Shown here: in pieces, positions 1 to 6,949 of the stretch
Position numbering within the stretch: the first letter of the stretch is position 1
Layout of the letters: each line of letters opens with the position of its first letter
Assembly: GCA_900542355.1 (NCBI GenBank)
Contig: UQNE01000031.1
Location: 1-17,495 of the forward strand
From: an uncultured Bacteroidales bacterium
GTDB taxonomy: Bacteria; Bacteroidota; Bacteroidia; Bacteroidales; Paludibacteraceae
Length of the DNA stretch: 17,495 nt
Direction of reading: 5' to 3'
Notes under the pieces: model-generated
Seen by the model: the letters and a program-made list of their open reading frames with translations, nothing else
Told to the model about the DNA's origin: nothing
Databases searched by the model: none
Position numbers and translations under genes: made by a program

Positions 1-598
1 CCGCCCTGTTACCATCACGCCTGCCGAGAACGGCACCGTAACCGCCGACAAGAATACTGCTCACTATGGCGAGACGGTAACGCTGACCGTTGCACCCGCC
101 ACGGGCTACGAGTTCGACCAACTCCGTGTGCTGGACGGCGAGACGCAAGTGGATGTAACAACAACCACCGAGGGCAAATACACCTTTGTCATGCCCGCCG
201 GCAATCTGAAAGTGCAAGCGACATTCAAGGCAATCGACTACACCATTACCATCGAGCCTGCCGAGAACGGCACCGTAACCGCCGACAAACAGACGGCAAA
301 CATCGGCGAGACCGTAACGCTGACCGTAACCCCGGACAAGGGCTATGAGTTGGACGAAATCCATGTGATGAATGGCACAACGCGCCTGACAACGGTTTCG
401 GAGGACGAAGGCAACCATACCTTTGTCATGCCGGCAAACAATGTGGTCATTTCCGCTCTGTTCAAGGAAACAAGCGGTACCGGTGTCCATGATGCAACGG
501 CAACGGATATTCTTCCCCGCAAAGTCCTCCGCGACGGACAAGTCTATATCCTCCGTGCCGGCAAGACCTACACCGCAACAGGCATAGAAGTGAAGTAA
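1..598 (+). CDS. C-terminal part of a secreted InlB B-repeat protein (5' end outside window)
   Basis: The frame is open from base 2 to the TAA at 596-598, so this is the end of a longer protein whose start lies to the left. It holds two consecutive divergent InlB B-repeats (about residues 1-76 and 77-155), each with the pattern TITPAENGTVTAD, GETVTLTV, GYELDxxxV and FVMPAxNV. These are small beta-rich modules typical of surface proteins. After a short linker it ends in the tail KVLRDGQVYILRAGKTYTAT, which is shared with the gene ending at 8806. The first 51 bases are identical to 8461-8511, so the missing upstream part may resemble the FN3 protein at 5915-8806. Export and a surface role are inferred from the modules. 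No enzymatic motif is visible. The family assignment is firm and the function unknown. Confidence 0.85.
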   Translation, partial: RPVTITPAENGTVTADKNTAHYGETVTLTVAPATGYEFDQLRVLDGETQVDVTTTTEGKYTFVMPAGNLKVQATFKAIDYTITIEPAENGTVTADKQTANIGETVTLTVTPDKGYELDEIHVMNGTTRLTTVSEDEGNHTFVMPANNVVISALFKETSGTGVHDATATDILPRKVLRDGQVYILRAGKTYTATGIEVK

Positions 599-600
599 CA

Positions 601-693
601 GACTTCCCCCAACCCCTCTAAGGAAGGGGCTCGATAGAACGGAAATAAAGACCCATTCTATGAAGCCCGCTCTTTTGAGGTGTTGGGGGAGTC
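601..693. repeat. Inverted pair of palindromic interspersed repeats, possible terminator
   Basis: Two copies of the interspersed palindromic element face each other just after the stop at 598. The first is a minus-strand copy at 601-630, the second a more degenerate plus-strand copy at 664-693. Their outer arms GACTtCCCCCAAC and GTTGGGGGAGTC pair, giving a long imperfect hairpin of about 30 paired positions. It is placed where a transcript end would be expected. The T-rich sequence TCGTTTCTTAATTC follows. Terminator function is inferred. Confidence 0.6.
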
Positions 694-725
694 TCGTTTC
701 TTAATTCTTCTTAATGGCAACAAAT

Positions 726-749
726 CAGCAAGGGATAAGCAAGGGATAA
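726..749. repeat. Short direct repeat upstream of the gene at 819
   Basis: The unit AGCAAGGGATA occurs twice in tandem (about 727-737 and 738-748), followed by AGCAACCTATAACG. It lies 70-90 bases before the start of the next gene. I found no TAnnTTTG promoter element in 599-818, so the promoter of the gene at 819 is not identified. The rest of this gap is the inverted repeat pair and AT-rich leader. Confidence 0.4.
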
Positions 750-818
750 GCAACCTATAACGAAAGGTTGTACCATAGATAACGAACCAATAGTATAAAA
801 TAACTTAACAAAATTATT

Positions 819-1403
819 ATGAACAAACGTTTACTCACTATGTTTTCGGCATTGGTGCCGCTGACGCTTACCATAGCACAAGCCCCCGAAGACGTACAAG
901 CCGTTGACCTTGGTCTGCCGAGTGGCATCAGATGGGCATCATGCAACATCGGTGCCACCACGCCCGAAGGCTATGGTTACTATTTCGCTTGGGGCGAGAC
1001 GGATAGCAAAAAGGACTACTCGTGGGCGACCTACAAATATGCCAATGTGGGGGAATTTTACCACTATAAATTCACCAAGTACTGCACTGATGCAAGTAGT
1101 GGCGACAACGGCTTCATTGACAATAAGACAGTCTTGGAGCCGGAAGACGATGCCGCTACTGCCAATTGGGGCGATGTATGGCGTATGCCCACCGATGCCG
1201 AATGGACGGAGTTGCGTGAACAATGTACGTGGACGTGGACTGCACAGAACGGCATGAACGGCTACCAAGTAGCAAGCAAGACGAATGGTAACTCCATCTT
1301 CCTCCCCGCTGTGGGGTTTCGCGACGGTAATGCTGCCCCCCTATGTCGCAGGAAGACGCGGCTACTATTGGTCTTCGTCGCTTCTCGAGAACTCCTCGGA
1401 TGA
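819..1403 (+). CDS. Secreted FISUMP-like (C-type-lectin-fold) protein, 5' part of a frameshifted gene
   Basis: The start at 819 gives a signal peptide (MNKRLLTMFSALVPLTLTIA) followed directly by VDLGLPSGIRWASCNIGATT, YYFAWGETDSKKDYSW and WRMPTDAEWTELREQC. This is the 'VDLGLSVKWAxxNVGA' type of domain related to the Fibrobacter succinogenes major paralogous (FISUMP) domains, with a C-type-lectin-like fold. The sequence follows the family through NSIFLPAVGFRDGN and then abruptly departs from it. At a run of six C (1336-1341) the frame is lost and a stop is reached at 1401. Reading five C instead restores GYYWSSSLLENSSDDVW and joins it to the open frame ending at 2436. It is therefore one gene of about 540 codons, 819-2436, broken in this copy. 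Frameshift mutation, phase variation and sequence error cannot be told apart here. Confidence 0.75.
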   Translation: MNKRLLTMFSALVPLTLTIAQAPEDVQAVDLGLPSGIRWASCNIGATTPEGYGYYFAWGETDSKKDYSWATYKYANVGEFYHYKFTKYCTDASSGDNGFIDNKTVLEPEDDAATANWGDVWRMPTDAEWTELREQCTWTWTAQNGMNGYQVASKTNGNSIFLPAVGFRDGNAAPLCRRKTRLLLVFVASRELLG

Positions 1404-2436
1404 CGTTTGGATAGTAACTTTTAAGCATGAGAAGGTGGAAAGGCAAAACGACAAACGCAACAAGGGTCTGTCTGTCCGCCCCGTGCAGGACAAACAAGAA
1501 GAGGCAGAGCCGGCGTATCAACCCAAGCCTTTCACGGTAGCCGAAGGCAAACAAGTTACCTTTTCCGGCGGCAATCTGCAATACACCCAAAGCACACAGA
1601 CATGGGCGTTTGCGGAGCATCAATATGATATGTTGGGTACGGATAATGTGGATGGCGGTGGTAAGGTTTACGATGCTACATACGGATACGACAAGACTGG
1701 TAGTGCTTTGGCAGACAAGATAGACTTGTTCGGTTGGAGCGGTAGCACAGGCAGTGCCAAGTGGGGTATCAGTACATCCACAGATAACAGCGATTATAGT
1801 GGTGATTTTGTGGATTGGGGTACGAATATGGATGACGGTAACACTTGGTACACCTTGACTGCGGATGAATGGGAGTACCTACTCGATGAGCGTTCCGATG
1901 CCGACCAATTAGTAGGTGTGGCACGTATTCAGTTAGACGAAAACAAATATACGAATGGTCTTGTTTTGCTCCCTAACAATTGGACGTGTCCTGCGGGCAT
2001 AACATTCAAGTCGGGCTTCTCTAATACCCATAGTGTTCAGGCGTATGCCGATTACCAGACTTTCACGCTTGCCGATTGGCAGCAGTTGGAAGCCGCGGGG
2101 GCTGTTTTCTTGCCTGCTTCGGGCGACCGCGACGGGGCGTATGTGGGCGGCGTGCAGAACTGCGGCACCTATTGGTCTGCTACACCGAATGTCTCGGACA
2201 AAGCGTACTATGTGTACTTCACCTCGGATTCATATTTCTCGCACAACTACGGCAGCAATCGCAACTACGGGTCCGCAGTCCGTCTTGTGAAGGACTATTC
2301 CAATGTAAGTACAGACGCGGCCACCCCCTCTGCTGCCAACACCGCCATCGTCCGCAAAGTCCTCCGCAACGGGCAAATACTTATTCTCCGCAACGGCGTT
2401 TGCTACGACCTCCACGGCAGAATACTGAACCCGTAA
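1285..2436 (+). CDS. 3' part of the frameshifted FISUMP-like gene: lectin-like domain plus C-terminal tail
   Basis: The coordinates are those of the longest open frame. Real family homology in this frame starts at about 1342, just after the C6 tract, so the ATG at 1285 is probably not a true start and no signal peptide precedes it. It first completes the upstream lectin-like domain (GYYWSSS ... NKGLSVRPV). A second domain of the 'VTFSGGNLQYTQ' type follows, with KIDLFGWSG, FVDWGTN, TADEWEYLL, AGAVFLPASG, TYWSAT and GSAVRLVKD. It ends in the tail RKVLRNGQILILRNGVCYDL (last 31 residues or so), shared with the proteins ending at 598, 5860 and 8806. The second domain is closely related at nucleotide level to the gene at 4462-5376 (compare 1712-1830 with 4789-4907). 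Role unknown; probably an extracellular binding or structural protein. Confidence 0.72.
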   Translation: MVTPSSSPLWGFATVMLPPYVAGRRGYYWSSSLLENSSDDVWIVTFKHEKVERQNDKRNKGLSVRPVQDKQEEAEPAYQPKPFTVAEGKQVTFSGGNLQYTQSTQTWAFAEHQYDMLGTDNVDGGGKVYDATYGYDKTGSALADKIDLFGWSGSTGSAKWGISTSTDNSDYSGDFVDWGTNMDDGNTWYTLTADEWEYLLDERSDADQLVGVARIQLDENKYTNGLVLLPNNWTCPAGITFKSGFSNTHSVQAYADYQTFTLADWQQLEAAGAVFLPASGDRDGAYVGGVQNCGTYWSATPNVSDKAYYVYFTSDSYFSHNYGSNRNYGSAVRLVKDYSNVSTDAATPSAANTAIVRKVLRNGQILILRNGVCYDLHGRILNP

Positions 2437-2485
2437 ACTCATCAACCCTTTCAACCACATATAAACTAATCAACTCATAAACAAC
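2437..2485 (+). promoter_or_regulatory. Conserved leader upstream of the paralogous genes (copy 1)
   Basis: This short spacer contains CATCAACCCTTTCAACCACA, ATAAACT and further CAAC/TAAAC units before the ATG. Similar leaders precede the genes at 4462 (4408-4461), 5462 (5391-5461) and 5915 (5868-5914), with the shared core TTCAACCACGCATAAACT. None has a Shine-Dalgarno sequence, which fits Bacteroidota translation. It may be an unstructured 5' leader or just the junction copied with each duplicated gene. Confidence 0.45.
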
Positions 2486-3352
2486 ATGAACGTAACGCGA
2501 AACAAATCTGTATCCCCCCTCTTCGAAGAGGGGGTTAGGGGGAGTCTCTTATTGCTTTTTCTATTCTTTGCCCTCTCCCTCAACGCCCAAGTGGTAACGG
2601 TCTATAAAGCAGGAAAAGCCATCGGTTGTTTCGCCAGTTCCGACAGTATGATGTTCTTCGACACATACCCGGACTTCGCCGCTTCCACTGTTTTTGCTGT
2701 CTCGGACACCTCTTATGTGCATTTCTCCAGAGGTAATCTGCAATATCAACCCTCTACTGACACATGGCGTTTTGCTGACCGGCAATACGACTATGTCGGT
2801 GACGGAAACGCCAATATCTCCGACACCACCTATACGGGTTGGATAGACCTCTTTTGTTGGGGGACGGGTGATGACCCCACTTTTGTCGCAGACTTTGACA
2901 ACTACAAGACAGTATTTGTAGATTGGGGAACCAATGTCATCGGTGCGGATACTGCCAATACGTGGCGGTCACTTACTGCCGACGAATGGCAATACTTGTT
3001 CCAATACACCCGCTGGGCGATAGCAATGGTCAATGGCACTGTAGGTTTCTTGCTCCTGCCCGCCCATTTGGAAATATACAAAGGACTTAAAGAAGACCAT
3101 GTCTATACTGCAAGCGATTTTGCTTTGTTGGAGTCTATGGGCGTTGTTTTTCTGCCCTGTGCGGGCGGACGAAGCGGATTGCGCGTATATGAATGTGGTG
3201 TGCAGGGATACTATTGGGCGACTACATTATTATCTGAAACGAAGGCACAATATCTGGGTTTTCGTTTACAGACTGCATACTTCAATAAACTTACTCCCTG
3301 CTTCGGTATGTCTGTACGCTTGGTCAGAGACATTCCATTCAACAACCAATAA
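2486..3352 (+). CDS. Secreted lectin-like (FSPGNLQY-type) protein with a palindromic repeat in its signal peptide
   Basis: A 288-residue protein. The signal peptide has an unusual n-region: residues about 9-20 (VSPLFEEGVRGS) are the translation of a palindromic interspersed repeat at 2512-2546. The hydrophobic stretch LLLLFLFFALSLNAQ follows. No later Met could supply a start before the hydrophobic core, so the repeat must be translated. After the cleavage site come VVTVYKAGKAIG...SDSMMFF, a short N-terminal module common before these domains, and one lectin-like domain (VHFSRGNLQYQPSTDTWRFA, GWIDLFCWGTG, FVDWGTN, TADEWQYLF, GVVFLPCAGGR, YYWATT, MSVRLVRD). It lacks the C-terminal tail. The closest neighbour is the broken copy at 3365-4227, 12 bp downstream. 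Function unknown; surface or secreted location inferred. Confidence 0.82.
   Translation: MNVTRNKSVSPLFEEGVRGSLLLLFLFFALSLNAQVVTVYKAGKAIGCFASSDSMMFFDTYPDFAASTVFAVSDTSYVHFSRGNLQYQPSTDTWRFADRQYDYVGDGNANISDTTYTGWIDLFCWGTGDDPTFVADFDNYKTVFVDWGTNVIGADTANTWRSLTADEWQYLFQYTRWAIAMVNGTVGFLLLPAHLEIYKGLKEDHVYTASDFALLESMGVVFLPCAGGRSGLRVYECGVQGYYWATTLLSETKAQYLGFRLQTAYFNKLTPCFGMSVRLVRDIPFNNQ
2512..2546 (+). repeat. Palindromic interspersed repeat, coding copy
   Basis: This copy has the perfect 20-bp palindrome CCCCCTCTTCGAAGAGGGGG (with one extra C in front), then GTTAGGGGGAGTCTC. It is translated as part of the signal peptide of the gene at 2486. It is nearly the same as the copy at 4491-4522. Confidence 0.85.
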
Positions 3353-3364
3353 ACACCTGACAAA

Positions 3365-4227
3365 ATGAAAAAGATACTATCCATTCTCTTTGCTCTCTTA
3401 TGGGTCATCAGTCTCAACGCGCAAGTGTTAACGGTCTATAAATCAGGCAGAGGCTTTACTGCACTGCCTATACCGACAGCATAGTGGTTACCCGCGCAAT
3501 CCACAATGCTGCCACGGAGAGTGCTTTTGCCATTTCTGACAACTCGTACGTGTGTTTCTCCCCTGGCAACCTGCAGTATCACATCGCCACCGGTACTTGG
3601 CGTTTTGCCGACTATCAATACGACTATGTCGCTGCCGACATCACGGACACCACCTACACGGGCTGGATAGACCTCTTCGGGTGGGGGACGGGCAATAACC
3701 CGACTAATGTCGAGGACGCGAACTCAAAGTTTATCGATTGGGGAACTAATGCCATCGGTACGGATGTTGCCAACACATGGCGCACACTGACCCTCGACGA
3801 GTGGCTGTACCTGTTCCAACACACACGCTGGACGATAGCCAAAGTCAATGGAACATTGGGTTTTATGCTGTTGCCTGACTTTTTTGAAACGCCTGTGGGA
3901 CTATCTGTCAGTATCTTGGGAGACGGCAATCTGACAGATGCTTCCAAAAATTACTCGGAATCGGACTACTCCACGAATATCTACAACTAGGACGAATTTG
4001 TTTTGTTGGAGTCCGCAGGTGCCATATTCCTGCCTGCTGCAGGTGCTCGTTATGGTACGATCCTATCTGCCTGTGGTCAGAAGGGTATCTATTGGACGGC
4101 TACAACGGGGACCTCAAAAGCCGCGGCACGATATATGTCTTTCAATTCCACGAAAGCGCTTGTTTCCGTCAATGGTCATGCAGGTCGCAAATACGGATAC
4201 TCCGTCCGTCTTGTCCGCGACCTGTAA
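3365..4227 (+). pseudogene. Decayed paralogue of the lectin-like gene at 2486 (frameshift plus amber stop)
   Basis: ATG at 3365 opens a normal signal peptide (MKKILSILFALLWVISLNAQ) and VLTVYKSGRG, but the frame ends at TAG 3482-3484. One missing base near 3467 explains this: in the shifted frame the family sequence resumes at once as YTDSIVVTRAIHNAATESAF and runs through VCFSPGNLQYHIATGTWRFA, GWIDLFGWGTG, FIDWGTNAIG and LDEWLYLFQ. A second lesion, TAG at 3988-3990, replaces what is probably a Gln codon. The same frame then continues with DEFVLLESAGAIFLPAAGAR, IYWTATT and YGYSVRLVRDL to the stop at 4225-4227. The only long intact piece is 3484-3990 (168 codons from a GTG). Two independent lesions argue for a true pseudogene rather than one sequencing slip. 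Unlike the paralogues at 2486 and 4462 it has no repeat element in its signal peptide. Confidence 0.82.
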
Positions 4228-4461
4228 AAGTAGGAACATTGCCAAAAATGGAGATATTGTACGAGCAATAGTCAACCTGTTTTAGGACAAGACAGTCCTC
4301 TGCCCTCCCGCTAACAACTACAGTACATAGACGGTTGATACACGGTTGATACATGGTAGATAAACGGTACATTATGCTGCCCATACCGTAGGCATATCGG
4401 GGACATCCTATAAACTCATCAACCCATTCAACCACGCATAAACGAATAAACTTACAAACAA
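4228..4461. other. Gene-free spacer with short repeats and the conserved leader
   Basis: No coding frame is credible here. It contains a small tandem repeat, ACGGTTGATAC twice (about 4330-4352) followed by ATGGTAGATAAACGGTAC, and ends with a second copy of the conserved leader (CATCAACCCATTCAACCACG, then CATAAACGAATAAAC) directly before the ATG at 4462. No TAnnTTTG promoter was found. Confidence 0.5.
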
Positions 4462-5376
4462 ATGAAACAGAAATCATTCCGTTCAATACTCCCCCTCTTC
4501 GAAGAGGGGGCTAGGGAGAGTCTCTTATTGATAGCATTGCTATCTGCCCTCTCTCTCAATGCCCAAATGCTCAAAGTCTATAAAGGCGGTGCAATGGTCT
4601 ATTGTATGGAAAATGCCGACAGTGTAGTATTCTGTTCCTTGCCGAAAGATGCATTCTCTGTCTCTGCAACCAAACAGGTGCGTTTCTCACCGGGCAACTT
4701 ACAGTATACGCGCAGTACACAGACATGGTCGTTTGCGGATAATCAGTATGATATGATTGGCGAAGCCAATATCAGTAATGGCACGCTTGCAGACAAGATA
4801 GACCTGTTCGGTTGGAGTGGAAGTACTGCCACAGCCAAGTGGGGTATAAGTACCTCCCAAGACGCTGAAGATTACTCTGGTGATTTTGTGGATTGGGGTA
4901 CGAATACTATCGGGACAGACGCTCCCGATATATGGCGTACATTGACGGATGACGAGTGGAGTTACCTTCTCTCAGGATGTACCAATGCAAACAATCTCAT
5001 CGGCGTGGCACGTATCAACCTCAATGCCGATGGTAGCAGGTATGCGAATGGTATTGTCTTCTTCCCCGACTACTGGATATGCCCGGCAGGCATAACATTC
5101 AAATCGGGCTATTCATACGATTATGTCAATTATCAGATATTCACTCTTTCCGATTGGCAGAAGTTGGAAGCCGCAGGGGCTGTTTTCCTTCCCGCTTCCG
5201 GTTACCGTGGAGGGTCGGATGTGAACCGCGTGCAGGAATGCGCCGTCTATTGGTCTGCTACGGTTAATTTTTCGGACGAAGCAGGCTGCCTATACTTCGA
5301 CTTCGGTGCGGACGCGTACCCATTCTACAACAGTCGCGACTACGGGCAAGCAGTCCGCCTTGTACAGGACCTGTAA
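4462..5376 (+). CDS. Secreted lectin-like (FSPGNLQY-type) protein, second copy with a repeat in its signal peptide
   Basis: A 304-residue protein. Residues about 10-20 (LPLFEEGARES) are encoded by a palindromic repeat at 4491-4522, immediately before the hydrophobic core LLLIALLSALSLNAQ. No Met between the element and the core could start translation instead. After cleavage comes MLKVYKGGAMVY...ADSVVF and then one lectin-like domain: VRFSPGNLQYTRSTQTWSFA, DKIDLFGWSGS, FVDWGTNTIG, TDDEWSYLL, a loop region NGIVFFPDYWICPAGITF, AGAVFLPASGYR, VYWSAT and GQAVRLVQDL. It is closest to the second domain of 819-2436, not to its nearer neighbours, so two subtypes alternate along the array. It ends without the LRNG tail. 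The binding partner is unknown and no catalytic site is recognised. Confidence 0.85.
   Translation: MKQKSFRSILPLFEEGARESLLLIALLSALSLNAQMLKVYKGGAMVYCMENADSVVFCSLPKDAFSVSATKQVRFSPGNLQYTRSTQTWSFADNQYDMIGEANISNGTLADKIDLFGWSGSTATAKWGISTSQDAEDYSGDFVDWGTNTIGTDAPDIWRTLTDDEWSYLLSGCTNANNLIGVARINLNADGSRYANGIVFFPDYWICPAGITFKSGYSYDYVNYQIFTLSDWQKLEAAGAVFLPASGYRGGSDVNRVQECAVYWSATVNFSDEAGCLYFDFGADAYPFYNSRDYGQAVRLVQDL
4491..4522 (+). repeat. Palindromic interspersed repeat, coding copy
   Basis: CCCCCTCTTCGAAGAGGGGG at 4491-4510 is a perfect 20-bp palindrome, followed by CTAGGGAGAGTC. It is translated within the signal peptide of the gene at 4462, in the same phase as the copy at 2512. Confidence 0.85.
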
Positions 5377-5461
5377 ACGCCTTGCACCATCAACCCTTTC
5401 AACCTATTCAACCATGTATAAACTGATAAACTCATCAACCAATAAACTAAAAACTACCAAC

Positions 5462-5860
5462 ATGAAAAAAGCAATCGTATTCCTGTTCTGCTTTGCGGCT
5501 ATATTTTCTTTCCAAGTGCAAACCGTGGCAGCCGGAGAGACGGATGCCGTATACGTTTGGGTGGACGGCACAAGCACCTGCTACCGCCTGACTGATATGC
5601 CCAAAGTAACTTACGAAGGCACCGAAGCCATTCTCTCTGTCAACGGCACGGAGCAACTGCGTCTCGACTTGGGCGAGAAACATCTCGTCATCATGTATGG
5701 TGTATATCAGGAGACCCCGACCAACATTGAGCAAACCGGACAAGACGGGCAGACCAACTCCCCCGTCCGGCAAGTCGGCAAATACATTCGCGGTGGTCAA
5801 CTCATCATCCTCCGCAACGGTGTCTGCTACGATGCCCACGGCAGAATACTGCACCGGTAA
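5462..5860 (+). CDS. Small secreted protein with LRNG-type C-terminal tail
   Basis: The start is set at the ATG at 5462, because it gives a clear signal peptide (MKKAIVFLFCFAAIFSFQVQ, cleavage after about TVAA) and follows the same CAACC/TAAAC leader as its neighbours. The frame is open further upstream, but that part overlaps the previous gene. The mature protein (132 residues before cleavage) has the module AVYVWVDGTSTCYRL...PKVTYEG...ILSVNGTEQLRLDL. This matches the 'VxxxDGtxxxyxLxxxPKvtf' modules seen near the start or end of many Bacteroidales surface proteins. It ends in the tail GKYIRGGQLIILRNGVCYDA. The tail closely matches that of the 819-2436 gene in nucleotide sequence as well. It may be a free tail-bearing subunit or the remnant of a larger gene. 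Function unknown. Confidence 0.8.
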   Translation: MKKAIVFLFCFAAIFSFQVQTVAAGETDAVYVWVDGTSTCYRLTDMPKVTYEGTEAILSVNGTEQLRLDLGEKHLVIMYGVYQETPTNIEQTGQDGQTNSPVRQVGKYIRGGQLIILRNGVCYDAHGRILHR

Positions 5861-5914
5861 ACCCGGCAACCTTTTTAACTCATTCAACCACGCATAAACT
5901 AAATTCAACGCATT

Positions 5915-6946
5915 ATGAAAAAAATGCTACTTACCATTGGATTTGCAATCATAGCAATCGTGGGCGCAATCGCACAAGTGCCAACGAATGTGCAGGCGAC
6001 ACGGGGCGACACGACGGGCATCACCGTTACATGGGACGCAGTGCCTGACGCAATCGGCTACGAAATAACGGCGGAAGCCTGGGACGTTGCCATCAATCGC
6101 ACTATCCGGACTATACCCGTCGGTGTATGCCAATTCATCGACAAAGATGACCTGCCTAAGCCGAGCCTTGCCCGCTACACTGTGAAAGCGGTCTATGCGG
6201 ACGGCACAAAGAGTGCAGAATCCGACGCGGCTATCGGATATGCGGTACTCGAAACTATGCGGATACTCGGTGTATCCACGCGCCAACCATGGAACGGCAA
6301 AGTGGATATCGATGTCGAGTACAAGACGATGCGTTCCCGTTTCCGCGAACTATTCAGATTGGAAAACCCGCCGTACCCGGACAGCGTTAGCATCACCGCA
6401 CGGACAGCGGACGGCGAGTTGCTCCCCGTGAGGTCGCTCACGAAAGAATCACCTCTTGACTATGGCACCTATACGGTCAATCGTAAAACGGTACAGAACG
6501 GCACGGCTCTATTCTCGGGATCGGGGCAGCAGCGGCTGGTATGGGACGCAGACGCAGACACGGCTGAGGTCAAGGCACCGAATACGATTATTACGGTTAC
6601 AGTCGCTGATAAGGGCAATATATATGCGCAAACGACTGTTTCCGACACCGTTGACATCAATACCACGAGGCCCTATACTATTATGATAGGCACGAATGAC
6701 ACGCTGATGCCTATCCCGTGGGCGGCACGTTGGGCGGACGAGGCAAGCACGTCCCTCAACATGCAGGACGGCTCGGACTTCAAACTGGTTGCATATACAA
6801 AGTATGCCACAGTGATTGATACGATTCACAGGGAGACAATGCTCGCCGACGAGAAAGGTACTTTTATATGGAAACCGGATTATGGTGTTACCGTCTTGCA
6901 AGGTCTGTTCAGCAACCGTGCAACGCATGCGAAAACAACCTATTAA
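5915..6946 (+). CDS. Secreted FN3-domain protein, N-terminal part (gene interrupted by TAA)
   Basis: A 343-codon frame with a signal peptide (MKKMLLTIGFAIIAIVGAIA). A fibronectin type III-like domain follows (VPTNVQATRGDTTGITVTWD to about residue 105). Next is a domain beginning RILGVSTRQPWNGKVDIDVE that recurs in Bacteroidales multidomain proteins and appears again in the next frame. A beta-rich segment ends in FIWKPDYGVTVLQG. The TAA at 6944-6946 falls in the middle of the domain order, and only one codon (AGT) separates it from the next frame, which is in the same phase and has no signal peptide. The simplest reading is one protein of about 960 residues (5915-8806) cut by a nonsense mutation. 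A natural short secreted product cannot be excluded. Confidence 0.78.
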   Translation: MKKMLLTIGFAIIAIVGAIAQVPTNVQATRGDTTGITVTWDAVPDAIGYEITAEAWDVAINRTIRTIPVGVCQFIDKDDLPKPSLARYTVKAVYADGTKSAESDAAIGYAVLETMRILGVSTRQPWNGKVDIDVEYKTMRSRFRELFRLENPPYPDSVSITARTADGELLPVRSLTKESPLDYGTYTVNRKTVQNGTALFSGSGQQRLVWDADADTAEVKAPNTIITVTVADKGNIYAQTTVSDTVDINTTRPYTIMIGTNDTLMPIPWAARWADEASTSLNMQDGSDFKLVAYTKYATVIDTIHRETMLADEKGTFIWKPDYGVTVLQGLFSNRATHAKTTY

Positions 6947-6949
6947 AGT

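Noticed and set aside
3988..3990. TAG read as a sense codon (stop reassignment)
   Set aside because: The same gene also has a frameshift and rlmD ends properly at TAG, so nonsense mutation is simpler.
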